In this document: positions 42,532 to 51,798 of the stretch, in pieces
Layout of the letters: every line of letters starts with the position of its first letter
How positions within the stretch are numbered: position 1 is the first letter of the stretch
From: JAGMES01 sp023128035
GTDB taxonomy: Bacteria > Bacillota > Halanaerobiia > DY22613
DNA: 64,000 nt
Assembly: GCA_030627905.1 (NCBI GenBank)
Contig: DAOVRZ010000018.1
Coordinates: 1 to 64,000 of the forward strand
Reading direction: 5' to 3'
Program-made: the position numbers and the translations under genes
Notes under the pieces: model-generated
What the model saw: the letters and a program-made list of their open reading frames with translations, nothing else
Told to the model about the DNA's origin: nothing
Databases searched by the model: none

Positions 42532-43652
42532 CCATCATTCTTAAAATATTCTTTTATAACATCTATTATCATCTTAGAAGATTGACCATCACCATAAGGA
42601 TTTCGAGCACTAGACATTATGTTATATGCATCTTGGCTATGAAGTAGCTGATTTAGTGCAGCACAAATATTATCTTGATCAGTCCCCACGATCTTTACAG
42701 TTCCAGCAGATACCGCTTCAGGTCTTTCCGTCTTTTCTCGCATTACCAATACCGGTTTACCCAATGCAGGGGCTTCTTCTTGAATTCCACCCGAATCTGA
42801 AAGTATGATATAGGCTTTTTGCATAAGATGTGAAAACGGAAGATAATCTAATGGGTCAATCAGATGAATTCGTTCCTGATCTTTTAAATATTTAAAAACA
42901 ATTTCACGAACAACAGGGTTCAAATGAACAGGATAAATTAATTCCACATCTGAATTCTCTTCAACAATCTGCAATACTGCCTTACAGATGTTTTCAAGAG
43001 GTTTTCCCCAATTTTCACGGCGATGTGCGGTCATTAAGATAAGCCTTCTATTACTAGATATAACATTCTGGATTTTAGTATTACTAAATTGATAATCTTT
43101 TTTTAAAACCATAAACAAAGCATCAATGACAGTATTACCAGTCAAAAAAACTTTCTTCTCAGGGACATTTTCTTTTAAAAGATTTTCTTTCGACTCAATA
43201 CCAGGTGCAAAATGCAAGTCGGCTAATACACCCGTCAAATGACGATTCATTTCCTCTGGATATGGATGGTATTTATCCCATGTACGTAAACCTGCTTCAA
43301 CATGCCCTACAGGAACACGCTGATAATATGCTGCCATAGCACCTGCAAAAGTAGTAGCCGTATCACCATGAACCAAAACAAGGTCTGGACGTTCTTTGGC
43401 GATCACTTCCTCTAAGCCATGAAGAGCGCGGATCAATATACCAGTTAAACTCTGTCGTTCCTTCATAATATCCAAATCATAATGAGGTTCAATTTCAAAA
43501 AGTTTTAAAACCTGATCAAGCATCTCTCTATGTTGAGCAGTAACAGCAACAATAGGCTCTAATTCTGAATCTCTCTCTAAAGCTTTAACAACTGGAGCCA
43601 TTTTTATCGCTTCTGGTCTTGTCCCAAAAATCGTCATTATTCTCTTTTTCAT
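42519..43652 (-). CDS. wecB: UDP-N-acetylglucosamine 2-epimerase
   Basis: Interconverts UDP-GlcNAc and UDP-ManNAc for cell-surface polymers. About 377 residues; ATG 43650-43652 (GGTGGAA upstream). Signatures: FGTRPEAIKMAPVVKAL, HGDTATTFAGAMAAYYQRVP, GHVEAGLRT, HRRENWGKPL and the C-terminal SDSGGIQEEAPALGKPVLVM with the catalytic Glu region. Named mnaA/yvyH in Bacillus. It follows wecA after a gap filled by repeat copy C; together they supply precursors for teichoic-acid-like or secondary polymers. Confidence 0.95.
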   Translation of the reverse strand: MKKRIMTIFGTRPEAIKMAPVVKALERDSELEPIVAVTAQHREMLDQVLKLFEIEPHYDLDIMKERQSLTGILIRALHGLEEVIAKERPDLVLVHGDTATTFAGAMAAYYQRVPVGHVEAGLRTWDKYHPYPEEMNRHLTGVLADLHFAPGIESKENLLKENVPEKKVFLTGNTVIDALFMVLKKDYQFSNTKIQNVISSNRRLILMTAHRRENWGKPLENICKAVLQIVEENSDVELIYPVHLNPVVREIVFKYLKDQERIHLIDPLDYLPFSHLMQKAYIILSDSGGIQEEAPALGKPVLVMREKTERPEAVSAGTVKIVGTDQDNICAALNQLLHSQDAYNIMSSARNPYGDGQSSKMIIDVIKEYFKNDGEPL

Positions 43653-43719
43653 AGTTTCCACCAACTTTCTTTTAACCCTGAAACTATTATCCCTACATTG
43701 CTTAAATTTAATTATAAAA

Positions 43720-43840
43720 GTGAACTCCTCCAGCTAAAGCTGAACATTGGGGCTTCAGTAGGGGATTCTACCCACACTGAAGATTAAAAACAATTCCCCC
43801 CACTTATAGAAGTGGGGGGGGCATATCTCAAAAGATATAA
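43720..43840 (-). repeat. Hairpin-rich ~118-bp repeat, copy C (inverted)
   Basis: The reverse complement matches copies A and B: same hairpins, and GAGTTCAC at its end (43720-43727 on the plus strand as GTGAACTC). The second hairpin is a little degraded (CCCACACTGAAG). It fills the gap between wecA and wecB. Three scattered copies in both orientations argue for mobility at some time. Confidence 0.75.
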
Positions 43841-43874
43841 AACAGATTACTACTATAACTCATCCTGCTAGTCT

Positions 43875-44924
43875 CTACATGCCTGCCTGTTTTCTAGTTG
43901 TACTTAATTCCACAGCGAAAATTCCCAATTTCCACGCACCAATACAAAGAGCACTTATAGTCACAACAACAAGAACAATAACTTCAGAAGCAGAGGCTCC
44001 ATTAATAGCAATAGCAGTCAAGCCCAGGCAAATACTGATCACATAAACCACTAGTACCGCTTGACGATGACTTAAACCTCTCTGAAGCAATCGATGGTGT
44101 AAATGTCCCTGATCTGCTTGAGATACTGGTTGACCATTATATCTACGACGAATGATTGCAAATACTGTATCAAAAATGGGCACACCAAGAGCAAGAACTG
44201 GAACTAAAATCGTTGCTGCCGTTGCACTCTTTAAAGCACCCGAGGTGGAAACGGTGGCTAACATGAAACCTAAAAACATAGAACCTGTGTCACCCATAAA
44301 AATTTTTGCAGGATTAAAATTATACTTTAAAAAACCTAAGGCAGCACCAGCAAGAGATGCCGTTAGCAAAACAATCATCATATTACCTTCTTGAATCGCC
44401 ACAACTAAAAGTGTAAAAGAAGCAATAGTAGATACACCAGCCGCTAATCCATCTAAACCGTCAATCAAATTAACAGCATTAATTATACCCACAATCCAAA
44501 AAATAGTTAAAGGAATTCCCCAAATACCTAAATAAATCATGCCTCCAAATGGATTAGTAACAAAATCAATCTTGATGCCAAAGGAAACTAGAATTCCAGC
44601 TGCCAAAATTTGTCCAAGGAGTTTATATCTGGGGCGAAGTTCACAAAGATCATCTACGATTCCCAAAATGACAATAAAAGTGCTTCCAACCAAAATTCCT
44701 TGCATTGTACGGTTTGAACTTAAATCAGTCATTGTGGTAAGCAGAGCTAATACCACACCGAAATAAATAGCAATACCTCCAAGACTAGGAACAGGCCGAA
44801 CATGCACCCTGCGTTCTCCAGGCTGTGCTACCGCTCCAGTGATCAGACATAAATTTCTAATCAGAGGAGTTAGTACATACGCAACCAACAAAGAAATAAC
44901 GAAAGCAAACAGGGCATTCTGCAT
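43875..44924 (-). CDS. wecA: Undecaprenyl-phosphate GlcNAc-1-phosphate transferase (MraY family)
   Basis: Starts lipid-linked glycan synthesis by moving GlcNAc-1-P onto undecaprenyl phosphate; TagO in Gram-positives, WecA in enterics. The 349-residue, ~11-helix protein has the family motifs GERRVHVRPVPSLGGIAIY, NLIDGLDGLAAGVS, IFMGDTGSMFLGFML and GHLHHRLLQRGLSHRQA. Here it could serve O-antigen, teichoic or enterobacterial-common-antigen-like polymers. It follows the dCMP-deaminase gene by 84 bases. Confidence 0.93.
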   Translation of the reverse strand: MQNALFAFVISLLVAYVLTPLIRNLCLITGAVAQPGERRVHVRPVPSLGGIAIYFGVVLALLTTMTDLSSNRTMQGILVGSTFIVILGIVDDLCELRPRYKLLGQILAAGILVSFGIKIDFVTNPFGGMIYLGIWGIPLTIFWIVGIINAVNLIDGLDGLAAGVSTIASFTLLVVAIQEGNMMIVLLTASLAGAALGFLKYNFNPAKIFMGDTGSMFLGFMLATVSTSGALKSATAATILVPVLALGVPIFDTVFAIIRRRYNGQPVSQADQGHLHHRLLQRGLSHRQAVLVVYVISICLGLTAIAINGASASEVIVLVVVTISALCIGAWKLGIFAVELSTTRKQAGM

Positions 44925-45008
44925 CTTCTATCCCATCCTTTCTAAGGACAAATATGTCCAAACATGATTCTACCTTCTCCACAGCGTAAAGTCAATTAAT
45001 TTGGCATG

Positions 45009-45470
45009 TTACTTTTTGGCAGATTCAAAAATCTTAACTCGAATTCCCGCCTGACTAAACATATCTTTTGAAAGAGAATCAGGATAATCTCCCTCATAAA
45101 TGACCTCTTCAATGCCAGCATTGATGATCATTTTAGTACAGACTACACATGGTTGAAGTGTGCAGTAAAGTGTTGCACCTTTTATAGAAGAACCATGGAG
45201 GGCCGCCTGAATAATAGCATTCTGCTCAGCATGCAGCCCACGGCAAAGCTCATGTCTTTCTCCAGATGGAACTTGAAGTTTGGACCGAAGACAGCCTACC
45301 TCTTCACAATGAGATAGGTTACTTGGAGCGCCATTATACCCAGTTGCTAAAATCCTTTTGTCTAGAACAATAATTGCTCCTACCTTTCTGCGCAAACAAG
45401 TAGAACGTTTTGCCACCACATGGGTGATTTCCATAAAATAGGAATTCCACTTAGGTCTACTTTGTTCCAT
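45009..45470 (-). CDS. comEB: dCMP deaminase family protein (ComEB-type)
   Basis: Zinc deaminase converting dCMP to dUMP for thymidylate synthesis. ATG 45468-45470, about 153 residues. Zinc and catalytic motifs: GLHAEQNAIIQAA (His and Glu) and TLQPCVVCTKMIINAGIEEV (PCxxC). The extra cysteine cluster in SHCEEVGCLRSK is shared with ComEB-type enzymes. Overlaps the end of upp in the longer frame; order rpiB-upp-deaminase-wecA is common in Firmicutes. Confidence 0.92.
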   Translation of the reverse strand: MEQSRPKWNSYFMEITHVVAKRSTCLRRKVGAIIVLDKRILATGYNGAPSNLSHCEEVGCLRSKLQVPSGERHELCRGLHAEQNAIIQAALHGSSIKGATLYCTLQPCVVCTKMIINAGIEEVIYEGDYPDSLSKDMFSQAGIRVKIFESAKK

Positions 45471-46086
45471 ATAACCTATCTCCAGCATCCCCTAATCCGG
45501 GTACAATATAAGCATGGTCATTCAAGCAGTCATCTACTCCTGCAACATAAATATCTACATCAGGATGGTTCTTTTGTATAACTTCAATACCTTCAGGAGC
45601 AGCAATCAAACACATTAATTTGATATGCTTTCCACCTCGATCTTTAACGAATTGAATTGCTGCAGAAGCAGAACCTCCAGTTGCCAACATTGGATCCACA
45701 ACAATCAGTTCACGCTCACCTATATCAGTAGGCATCTTACAATAATACTCAACAGGTTTTAAAGTCTCAGGATCACGATAAAGACCAATATGACCAACTT
45801 TTGCAGCCGGTATTAAACTGAGAATCCCATCTACCATTCCAAGACCTGCTCGCAAAATAGGAACAATTCCTAATTTTTTTCCTTCAATCATCTTAGCTTT
45901 AGCCATAGTTACAGGTGTCTTCACTTCTACCTCAACTAAAGGTAAATCTCTGGTAACTTCATATGCCATTAGCATCGCAATCTCATTCAATAGTTCTCTA
46001 AATTCTTTTGCGCCAGTTGATTCATCACGTATAAGAGTTAATTTGTGTTGAATTAAAGGATGATCAATAACATGTACATTGCTCAT
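45457..46086 (-). CDS. upp: Uracil phosphoribosyltransferase
   Basis: Salvages uracil with PRPP to UMP. A normal 209 residues. The PRPP-binding loop VVDPMLATGGSASAAIQFVK, the N-terminal HPLIQHKLTLIRDESTGAKE and the uracil-binding end YIVPGLGDAGDRLYGTK are all present. Its ATG overlaps the rpiB stop by one base (TAATG). Confidence 0.97.
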   Translation of the reverse strand: MSNVHVIDHPLIQHKLTLIRDESTGAKEFRELLNEIAMLMAYEVTRDLPLVEVEVKTPVTMAKAKMIEGKKLGIVPILRAGLGMVDGILSLIPAAKVGHIGLYRDPETLKPVEYYCKMPTDIGERELIVVDPMLATGGSASAAIQFVKDRGGKHIKLMCLIAAPEGIEVIQKNHPDVDIYVAGVDDCLNDHAYIVPGLGDAGDRLYGTK

Positions 46087-46532
46087 TATTCTGTTCCCCT
46101 TTCTAATGCCATTATTTTATCTACTCTTCTTTGATGACGGCCACCCGCAAACTCTGTTTCTAGCCATAATTTTGCAATTTCTAAAGCTAGCCCTCTACCT
46201 ACAACCCTTTCACCCAAACAAAGAATGTTCGAGTCATTATGTTCCCGAGTTGCTTTTGCTGAAAAACAATCATGGCATAGAGCAGCTCTAATGCCAGAAA
46301 CTTTATTTGCTGAAATGGACATTCCAATACCAGTACCACAGACTAAAACACCCCGATCGAATTCACCAGAAGCCACAGATTTGGCTACAGCATCAGCGAA
46401 GTCTGGATAATCAACCGATTCTGTTGAATCAGGACCAAAATCTTTATATTCTAGATTCATTGCTGTTAACAGTTTTTTTACTTCCTCCTTTAAGAGAAAT
46501 CCACCATGATCAGAACCAATCGCAATTTTCAT
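46086..46532 (-). CDS. rpiB: Ribose-5-phosphate isomerase B
   Basis: Interconverts ribose-5-P and ribulose-5-P in the pentose phosphate pathway. 148 residues with MKIAIGSDHGGFLLKEEVKK, the active Cys in VLVCGTGIGMSISANK and HDCFSAKATREHNDSNIL. Normal length. First gene of a set (rpiB-upp-deaminase) after a terminator at 46568-46601. Confidence 0.96.
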   Translation of the reverse strand: MKIAIGSDHGGFLLKEEVKKLLTAMNLEYKDFGPDSTESVDYPDFADAVAKSVASGEFDRGVLVCGTGIGMSISANKVSGIRAALCHDCFSAKATREHNDSNILCLGERVVGRGLALEIAKLWLETEFAGGRHQRRVDKIMALERGTE

Positions 46533-46567
46533 CCCTCTTCCTCCCTCAGTAATTTCGTTATCTTTAT

Positions 46568-46601
46568 AAAAAGTCCTTCAATTTTTTAAAAATCAGGACT
46601 T
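46568..46601 (-). terminator. Terminator after the YwlE-type gene
   Basis: AAGTCCT pairs with AGGACTT over a 20-base AT-rich loop, followed on the minus strand by TTTTTATAAA. It lies 6 bases after the phosphatase gene stop. Confidence 0.7.
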
Positions 46602-46606
46602 CTATC

Positions 46607-47086
46607 CTACACTTTCACTAATAATTTTTTAAGAGAAACTTCTAATTCACTAGCACATGCTTTATAAACTTCTACAGACTGCCCATAAGGATCTTTAATA
46701 TCCAGATTATAAATTTCATTCTCATTCTCTTCGGTCTTAATAGTGTATTCCTTTAAAATATAGACCTTTTCTTCTACTTCTGGATATTTATTTAGTATTA
46801 ACTCTCTATGACTGCTGGTCATAGTTAAGATCAAATCAGCATCTTTTACTATAGAATCGTTGATAAGTGTAGCTTTATGCTCACAAATACCATCAATTCC
46901 TTTACCGCATAACACCTCAATAGCTTGATTTGCAGCTAAATCATTTTCTATCGCTGCAACACCAGCAGAGCTTATTACCAACTCATCACTACGACCTTCT
47001 ATTTCTATTAGTTTACTAAAGAGATATTCGGCCATACTACTTCTGCATGTATTTCCTGTACAAACAAACAAAATTTTTTTTGCCAA
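46607..47086 (-). CDS. ywlE: Low-molecular-weight phosphatase, YwlE-like arginine phosphatase
   Basis: 159 residues of the LMW-PTP fold. The P-loop FVCTGNTCRSSMAE has a Thr between Gly-Asn and Cys-Arg, the residue that in B. subtilis YwlE selects phosphoarginine, and the general-acid Asp is in the DIKDPYGQSVEVY segment. So protein-arginine phosphatase activity, opposing McsB, is more likely than tyrosine phosphatase. In the Sua5-mntP-ywlE set, as in Bacillus (ywlC-D-E). Confidence 0.88.
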   Translation of the reverse strand: MAKKILFVCTGNTCRSSMAEYLFSKLIEIEGRSDELVISSAGVAAIENDLAANQAIEVLCGKGIDGICEHKATLINDSIVKDADLILTMTSSHRELILNKYPEVEEKVYILKEYTIKTEENENEIYNLDIKDPYGQSVEVYKACASELEVSLKKLLVKV

Positions 47087-47099
47087 CCAAATTCCCCCT

Positions 47100-47669
47100 T
47101 TATGTAAACAACATCTTTAAACCTAAAATGATTAATATAATTCCACCAATTAAATCTGTCTTTTCGATAGCATGACCTATTCTCTCTCCCAAGAAAAGAC
47201 CAGTAAAGGTCATTATTGCTGCAACTACCCCAAAAATACCAGTTGTAAAAAGTAATTTTTGTACTCCAAAGGTTCCTAAGCTAAAACCTATACTAAAAGA
47301 ATCTATACTCACACTTATTGGTAGAATAATCGATTGCCAGGTTGAGTTAATTCCCCCACCAGATTGAATAGATTCTTTTTCTTCTTCATCCTCAGTAAAT
47401 TCATTATAAATCATTTTTGCACCCAGTAGGATCAATAAATTTGCTCCAAAATAAGATGCATAGTCACCAGCAACAGTACCTAAAGTTTGACCAATAAAAA
47501 TTCCTAGTAATGGAAAGATAATATGCAAAATTCCCACCGTTAATGTAAGTTGCCCTGTTCTATAGGTATCAACCCCTTGCATGCCAACTCCGATAAATAA
47601 AGAAAATGCATCCATCCCTAAAGCGACAGCAATTAGTAAAACTGTCATAAATCCTAAATCAGCATTCAT
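47100..47669 (-). CDS. mntP: Manganese efflux pump MntP
   Basis: A 189-residue, six-helix exporter in the plasma membrane. Two homologous halves begin with ALGMDAFSLFIGVGM and SVSIDSFSIGFSLG, each with the conserved Asp used in Mn2+ binding. Corresponds to B. subtilis ywlD. 13 bases upstream of ywlE. A Mn-sensing riboswitch was looked for upstream and not seen. Confidence 0.9.
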   Translation of the reverse strand: MNADLGFMTVLLIAVALGMDAFSLFIGVGMQGVDTYRTGQLTLTVGILHIIFPLLGIFIGQTLGTVAGDYASYFGANLLILLGAKMIYNEFTEDEEEKESIQSGGGINSTWQSIILPISVSIDSFSIGFSLGTFGVQKLLFTTGIFGVVAAIMTFTGLFLGERIGHAIEKTDLIGGIILIILGLKMLFT

Positions 47670-47702
47670 ATTTTCCTCCTGAGTTGATAGTGAATGTTTA
47701 AG

Positions 47703-48788
47703 TTATACCCTTAAAATTTGATATCCCGCAGCCTTTGACAAACGATTCATCACTGCGAAACCAAATCCATGTAAGGGCAATCCTTCAGCTAAAATCAAAT
47801 CAATTTCCTCTTCATCAAATTCACGCAACAACTTAAAAAGTCGTGACGCCATCTCTTCTAAATTATCTCGACTTCCTAACACTTTAATTACAAGCTTGGA
47901 AGAAATATCTTGAAAACTTTCGATCATTTCTCGGGTAGCTAAAATCCCTAGCTTCTGATCAGAATTCTGAATCATCTCCAACATTTTCTTTCTAACTTTC
48001 GAACCTTCTCCTTCAATTATCATAAGTTCTGCTTTAGGAGAATAATGACGATACTTCATTCCAGGGCTTCTCGGTTTAAAATCTTTATCTAAATTTTTAT
48101 CTTGAGTCTTAATACCCACATCATAAGAAAATTCACCTATTACTTCCTGTAAATCCTCTACTGAAATGCTTCCTGGACGTAACAAAACTAATTCTTCTTC
48201 TGAACAATCTATAACTGTAGATTCGATTCCTAACTTGCAAGATCCTCCATCAATAATCATCTCGACCCGACCCTCAAGATCAGTAATAACATGTTCAGCT
48301 AAAGTAGGACTCGGGCGTCCAGAACGATTTGCACTTGGTGCTGCAATAGGTACTTTTGCAGCAGCTATCAAAGCTCTTGCAATTGGATGGGAAGGCATTC
48401 GAACAGCTACTGTTTCTAAGCCTCCTGTGACCTGAGCTAGTATATGACTCTGTTTTTTAAAGACCAAAGTCAATGGGCCAGGCCAAAATCGTTCAATCAG
48501 CAGTTTAGCTTTTTCTGGTATACCAATTATCAATGGATAAAGTTCGCTTATATCTGCAATATGTAAAATCAATGGATTATCGGAAGGTCTACCTTTAGCT
48601 AGATAAATTTTTTTAACTGCTGTCACATCTAAACCATTAGCTCCTAACCCATATACTGTCTCTGTAGGAAAAGCTACCAACCCACCAAGACGCAGAATTT
48701 CAGCTCCCCTTAAAATTCCAGAATGTGTAGTGAAATCATGATCACCATATCCATACTCATAATCAATCTTTAAAACTTCCGTTCTCAT
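47703..48788 (-). CDS. ywlC: L-threonylcarbamoyladenylate synthase (Sua5/YwlC)
   Basis: Makes threonylcarbamoyl-AMP for the t6A37 modification of ANN-decoding tRNAs. 361 residues: YrdC domain (1-210; VAFPTETVYGLGANGLD, RPSDNPLILHI, SANRSGRPSPT) plus the C-terminal Sua5 domain (about 240-361), which distinguishes it from short TsaC. Its position after prmC and prfA is conserved in Firmicutes. Confidence 0.94.
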   Translation of the reverse strand: MRTEVLKIDYEYGYGDHDFTTHSGILRGAEILRLGGLVAFPTETVYGLGANGLDVTAVKKIYLAKGRPSDNPLILHIADISELYPLIIGIPEKAKLLIERFWPGPLTLVFKKQSHILAQVTGGLETVAVRMPSHPIARALIAAAKVPIAAPSANRSGRPSPTLAEHVITDLEGRVEMIIDGGSCKLGIESTVIDCSEEELVLLRPGSISVEDLQEVIGEFSYDVGIKTQDKNLDKDFKPRSPGMKYRHYSPKAELMIIEGEGSKVRKKMLEMIQNSDQKLGILATREMIESFQDISSKLVIKVLGSRDNLEEMASRLFKLLREFDEEEIDLILAEGLPLHGFGFAVMNRLSKAAGYQILRV

Positions 48789-48931
48789 ACATCATCCCCA
48801 CTTGTTTTAGCTTATCTTCTGTAATTTCAAAATGTGAATCATTGCTCCATTCAATCGGATCAATTCTAGTTCTTAGCTTTTACAAAAAAAAAATAAATTA
48901 AACTATAAATTCCGATTCAAAAGGTTTAGTG

Positions 48932-48965
48932 AAAAAGCAGGGATTCTAAAAGAATCAACCTGCTT
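48932..48965 (-). terminator. Terminator of prmC
   Basis: AAGCAGG-GATTC pairs with GAATC-CCTGCTT around a short loop and is followed by TTTTTC on the minus strand. The prmC stop codon lies inside the 5' arm. Confidence 0.8.
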
Positions 48966-49827
48966 GGTTTCTTTTACCAATAACCACTCTGTTAATACCT
49001 GCAAGATCTTTAATAATGTGAATTTCGGCAAAATTCTTTTCCAGCATTTCAGCTACATCTCTAGCCTGATCAAATCCCACTTCAAAAGCTAATATATCAG
49101 GATCAATTTCTACAGATTGAGCAATAATCTGACGATATGCATCTAACCCATCTATTCCACCATCTAAAGCAAGCTTTGGTTCCATTTTAACTTCTGCTTG
49201 AAGTTTCTCAAGATCATTACGGCGAATATAAGGTGGGTTAGATACCACCACTTGAGGTTTAAGACCAGCATTAATAATAGGTTTTAGAAACGAACCATTT
49301 AAAAAAGTAACTCGGTCTATCAAAAGATGTTTCTCTACATTTTTCTTCGCTATCTCTAAAGCTTCAGGAGAAATATCAACTCCAACCACTCTAGCATTAG
49401 AAATATAATGGGCAAGAGAAACAGCAATAGCTCCACTTCCAGTTCCAATATCCACAATAAGTGGACTCTCCATCTCTTTTTCTTTGATAAAGTTTATCAC
49501 TGTTTCCACCAGATGTTCAGTTTCAGGGCGTGGAATCAATACACCTTTACCAACAACGAAATCAAGAGACATAAATTCCTGATGACCTACAATATATTGA
49601 ACAGGAACCTTTTTAGAGCGAAGAATAATCCTTTCACGATATTGATCAATCTCATCTTTTTTCAAAGGTTGATCATAACGAACATAGAGCTGGATTCGTT
49701 CCAACCCTAAAAGATCGGCAAGTAAAACTTCTGCATCCAATCGTGGATTATGAATCTCATATTTCGTAAAATGTTCAATTGTCCGCTCCAAAATTTCTTT
49801 AATGGTTAACCTGTTACTCAATTTCAT
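48955..49827 (-). CDS. prmC: Release-factor glutamine methyltransferase PrmC
   Basis: Methylates the Gln of the GGQ loop of release factors RF1 and RF2. 290 residues; SAM-binding VDIGTGSGAIAVSLAHYI and substrate-binding VVSNPPYIRRNDLE (the NPPY motif) are intact; helical N-domain (EVLLADLLGLERIQLYVRYD). It overlaps the prfA stop by one base, so enzyme and substrate are translationally coupled. Confidence 0.96.
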   Translation of the reverse strand: MKLSNRLTIKEILERTIEHFTKYEIHNPRLDAEVLLADLLGLERIQLYVRYDQPLKKDEIDQYRERIILRSKKVPVQYIVGHQEFMSLDFVVGKGVLIPRPETEHLVETVINFIKEKEMESPLIVDIGTGSGAIAVSLAHYISNARVVGVDISPEALEIAKKNVEKHLLIDRVTFLNGSFLKPIINAGLKPQVVVSNPPYIRRNDLEKLQAEVKMEPKLALDGGIDGLDAYRQIIAQSVEIDPDILAFEVGFDQARDVAEMLEKNFAEIHIIKDLAGINRVVIGKRNQAG

Positions 49828-50900
49828 TACACCCTCTTTAATTTTTCTGCTTGATCATAGGTAATTAACTGATCAATAAATTGATCTATATCACCATTTA
49901 ATACTTGCTCTAACTGATAAACTGTTAGATTAATACGATGGTCAGAGACTCGACCTTGTGGGAAATTGTAGGTACGAATTCTTTCACTACGATCCCCTGT
50001 TCCAACCTGAGATTTTCTAGCTTCTGCTTCCTCTGCATGAGCTTCCGCATGAGCCATATCATTAAGTTTGGCATACAAAACCTTCATCGCCTTATCACGA
50101 TTCTTATGCTGAGATTTTTCATCCTGACAGGAAACAACTATTCCAGTAGGTAGATGAGTAATCCGTATAGCAGAATCAGTAGTGTTAACATGTTGTCCCC
50201 CAGAACCACTAGAACGAAAGGTATCAATTCTTAAATCTTTTTGATCAATCTCTACCTCTACCTCTTCTGCCTCTGGCAGAACCGCTACAGTTGCAGTTGA
50301 TGTATGAATTCGACCACTTGTCTCTGTAGCTGGAACCCGTTGAACCCTATGAACACCACTTTCATACTTTAAGCGACTATAAGCACCCATACCTTCAATA
50401 ATAAAGATCATTTCTTTAAAACCACCAATTCCAGACTCATTTGAACTTAGAACTTCAGTCTTCCAACGATGTTCTTCAGCATAATAGGTGTACATTCTAA
50501 AAAGATCTGCAGCAAAGAGAGCGGCCTCATCTCCACCTGCACCTGCTCTGATCTCCAAAATAACATTCTTTTCATCATTAGGATCTTGCGGTAATAAAAG
50601 AATAGGAAACTCTTCATCCAATTTTTCCTTCTGAGGAATTAACTCACTTAAATCCATTTGAGCCAATTCTTTCAATTCTAGATCTGCACCTTCTGCCAAA
50701 ATTGCTTTCGCTTCCTTGATTCCTTCAACAACATCTCTATACTGATAATATTTTTCAACCACTTCGCGAAGAGAAGCATGTTCTCTAGCAACTTTTTGAT
50801 ACTCTCTGTTATCTGAGTGAATAGAAGGATCTAACATCTTCTCTCCAAGAGCATCATACTTATCAGAAATACCTTTCAATTTATCCAATAAATTCTCCAT
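49827..50900 (-). CDS. prfA: Peptide chain release factor 1
   Basis: Ends translation at UAA and UAG. 357 residues with the GGQ loop (SSGSGGQHVNTTDSAIRITH) and the tripeptide anticodon PAT (VHRVQRVPATETSGRIHTST), which marks RF1 rather than RF2. Coupled to prmC downstream. Normal length. Confidence 0.97.
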   Translation of the reverse strand: MENLLDKLKGISDKYDALGEKMLDPSIHSDNREYQKVAREHASLREVVEKYYQYRDVVEGIKEAKAILAEGADLELKELAQMDLSELIPQKEKLDEEFPILLLPQDPNDEKNVILEIRAGAGGDEAALFAADLFRMYTYYAEEHRWKTEVLSSNESGIGGFKEMIFIIEGMGAYSRLKYESGVHRVQRVPATETSGRIHTSTATVAVLPEAEEVEVEIDQKDLRIDTFRSSGSGGQHVNTTDSAIRITHLPTGIVVSCQDEKSQHKNRDKAMKVLYAKLNDMAHAEAHAEEAEARKSQVGTGDRSERIRTYNFPQGRVSDHRINLTVYQLEQVLNGDIDQFIDQLITYDQAEKLKRV

Positions 50901-50924
50901 ATTAAAAATAAAACCTCCTTAATC

Positions 50925-51797
50925 CTATTCCTCCTCTAATACAGCCTTAAGTGAAGCAATTGCTACTTCAATCTGGTCAGCAGATGGAGTACGAGTGGTT
51001 AATTTCTGTAACCAAATCCCTGGCATGGCAATCAACCTAATAATTGGATTAACTTTCTCTCCCCCAGCTTTTTTTAATACTTCATAAGAAACCCCTGCAA
51101 TCACTGGTAAGAGAGCTAGGTGAATTAATATCCGCTTTAATAAAGCAGGACGACCAAAGAATGAGAAAAAAATAATACTAATCATAATTACAATAAACAT
51201 AAAATTGGTTCCACACCTTGGATGAAGAGGACTATATTTACGTGCATTTTCCACAGTCAACTCATCTCCATTTTCATATGCATGGATGGTTACATGTTCT
51301 GCACCATGATATTGAAAAATACGTCTGATATCTTTCATCAGAGAAATAACTAAGATATATCCAATAAATGCAGTAACTTTCGCACAGCCTTCAATTAAAT
51401 TCAAAACCATATTGCTGGAAATATGATCTTGAACCAATCTAGCAACGCTAGCTGGTAATATAACAAATAAAAGTACAGCCATACCAAAAGCAATGACAAT
51501 TGAAAATAGCATCTCCCGCCATGAAAGTTTTTCTTCTTCTTCTCCTTCATCTAAAGCTTGATTCGCTGAAAAAGTGATCGCTTTCATACCAATCACCATA
51601 GATTCAATCAATGATACCATTCCTCTCAAAAACGGCCATTTGAGAAAAGGAAACTTTTGAGTGATAGATTTAATCTTTTCTTTTTCCACAACAATCTCAC
51701 CGTCTGGACGACGTACAGCAATAGCTAACCATTCTTTACCCCGCATCATAACACCTTCAATAACTGCTTGACCACCATATTGAAACTTTTTAGCCAT
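50925..51797 (-). CDS. DUF1385 membrane protein
   Basis: About 290 residues; ATG 51795-51797 with AAGGGGGAA 7 bases upstream. Starts with the family signature GGQAVIEGVMMRGKEWLAIA and contains four hydrophobic helices and the conserved segment FQYHGAEHVTIHAYENGDEL with HPRCGTNFMF. The paired His/Glu and Cys residues suggest a metal-dependent enzyme in the membrane; true function unknown. Constant neighbour of prfA and tdk in clostridia. Confidence 0.9.
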   Translation of the reverse strand: MAKKFQYGGQAVIEGVMMRGKEWLAIAVRRPDGEIVVEKEKIKSITQKFPFLKWPFLRGMVSLIESMVIGMKAITFSANQALDEGEEEEKLSWREMLFSIVIAFGMAVLLFVILPASVARLVQDHISSNMVLNLIEGCAKVTAFIGYILVISLMKDIRRIFQYHGAEHVTIHAYENGDELTVENARKYSPLHPRCGTNFMFIVIMISIIFFSFFGRPALLKRILIHLALLPVIAGVSYEVLKKAGGEKVNPIIRLIAMPGIWLQKLTTRTPSADQIEVAIASLKAVLEEE

Positions 51798-51798
51798 T

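Noticed and set aside
47670..47702. Manganese riboswitch upstream of mntP
   Set aside because: The gap is only about 30 bases, too short for a yybP-ykoY aptamer.
49408..49710. 100-codon plus-strand frame opposite prmC
   Set aside because: Lies fully inside prmC, whose motifs are intact; composition and lack of a ribosome binding site mark it as a shadow frame.
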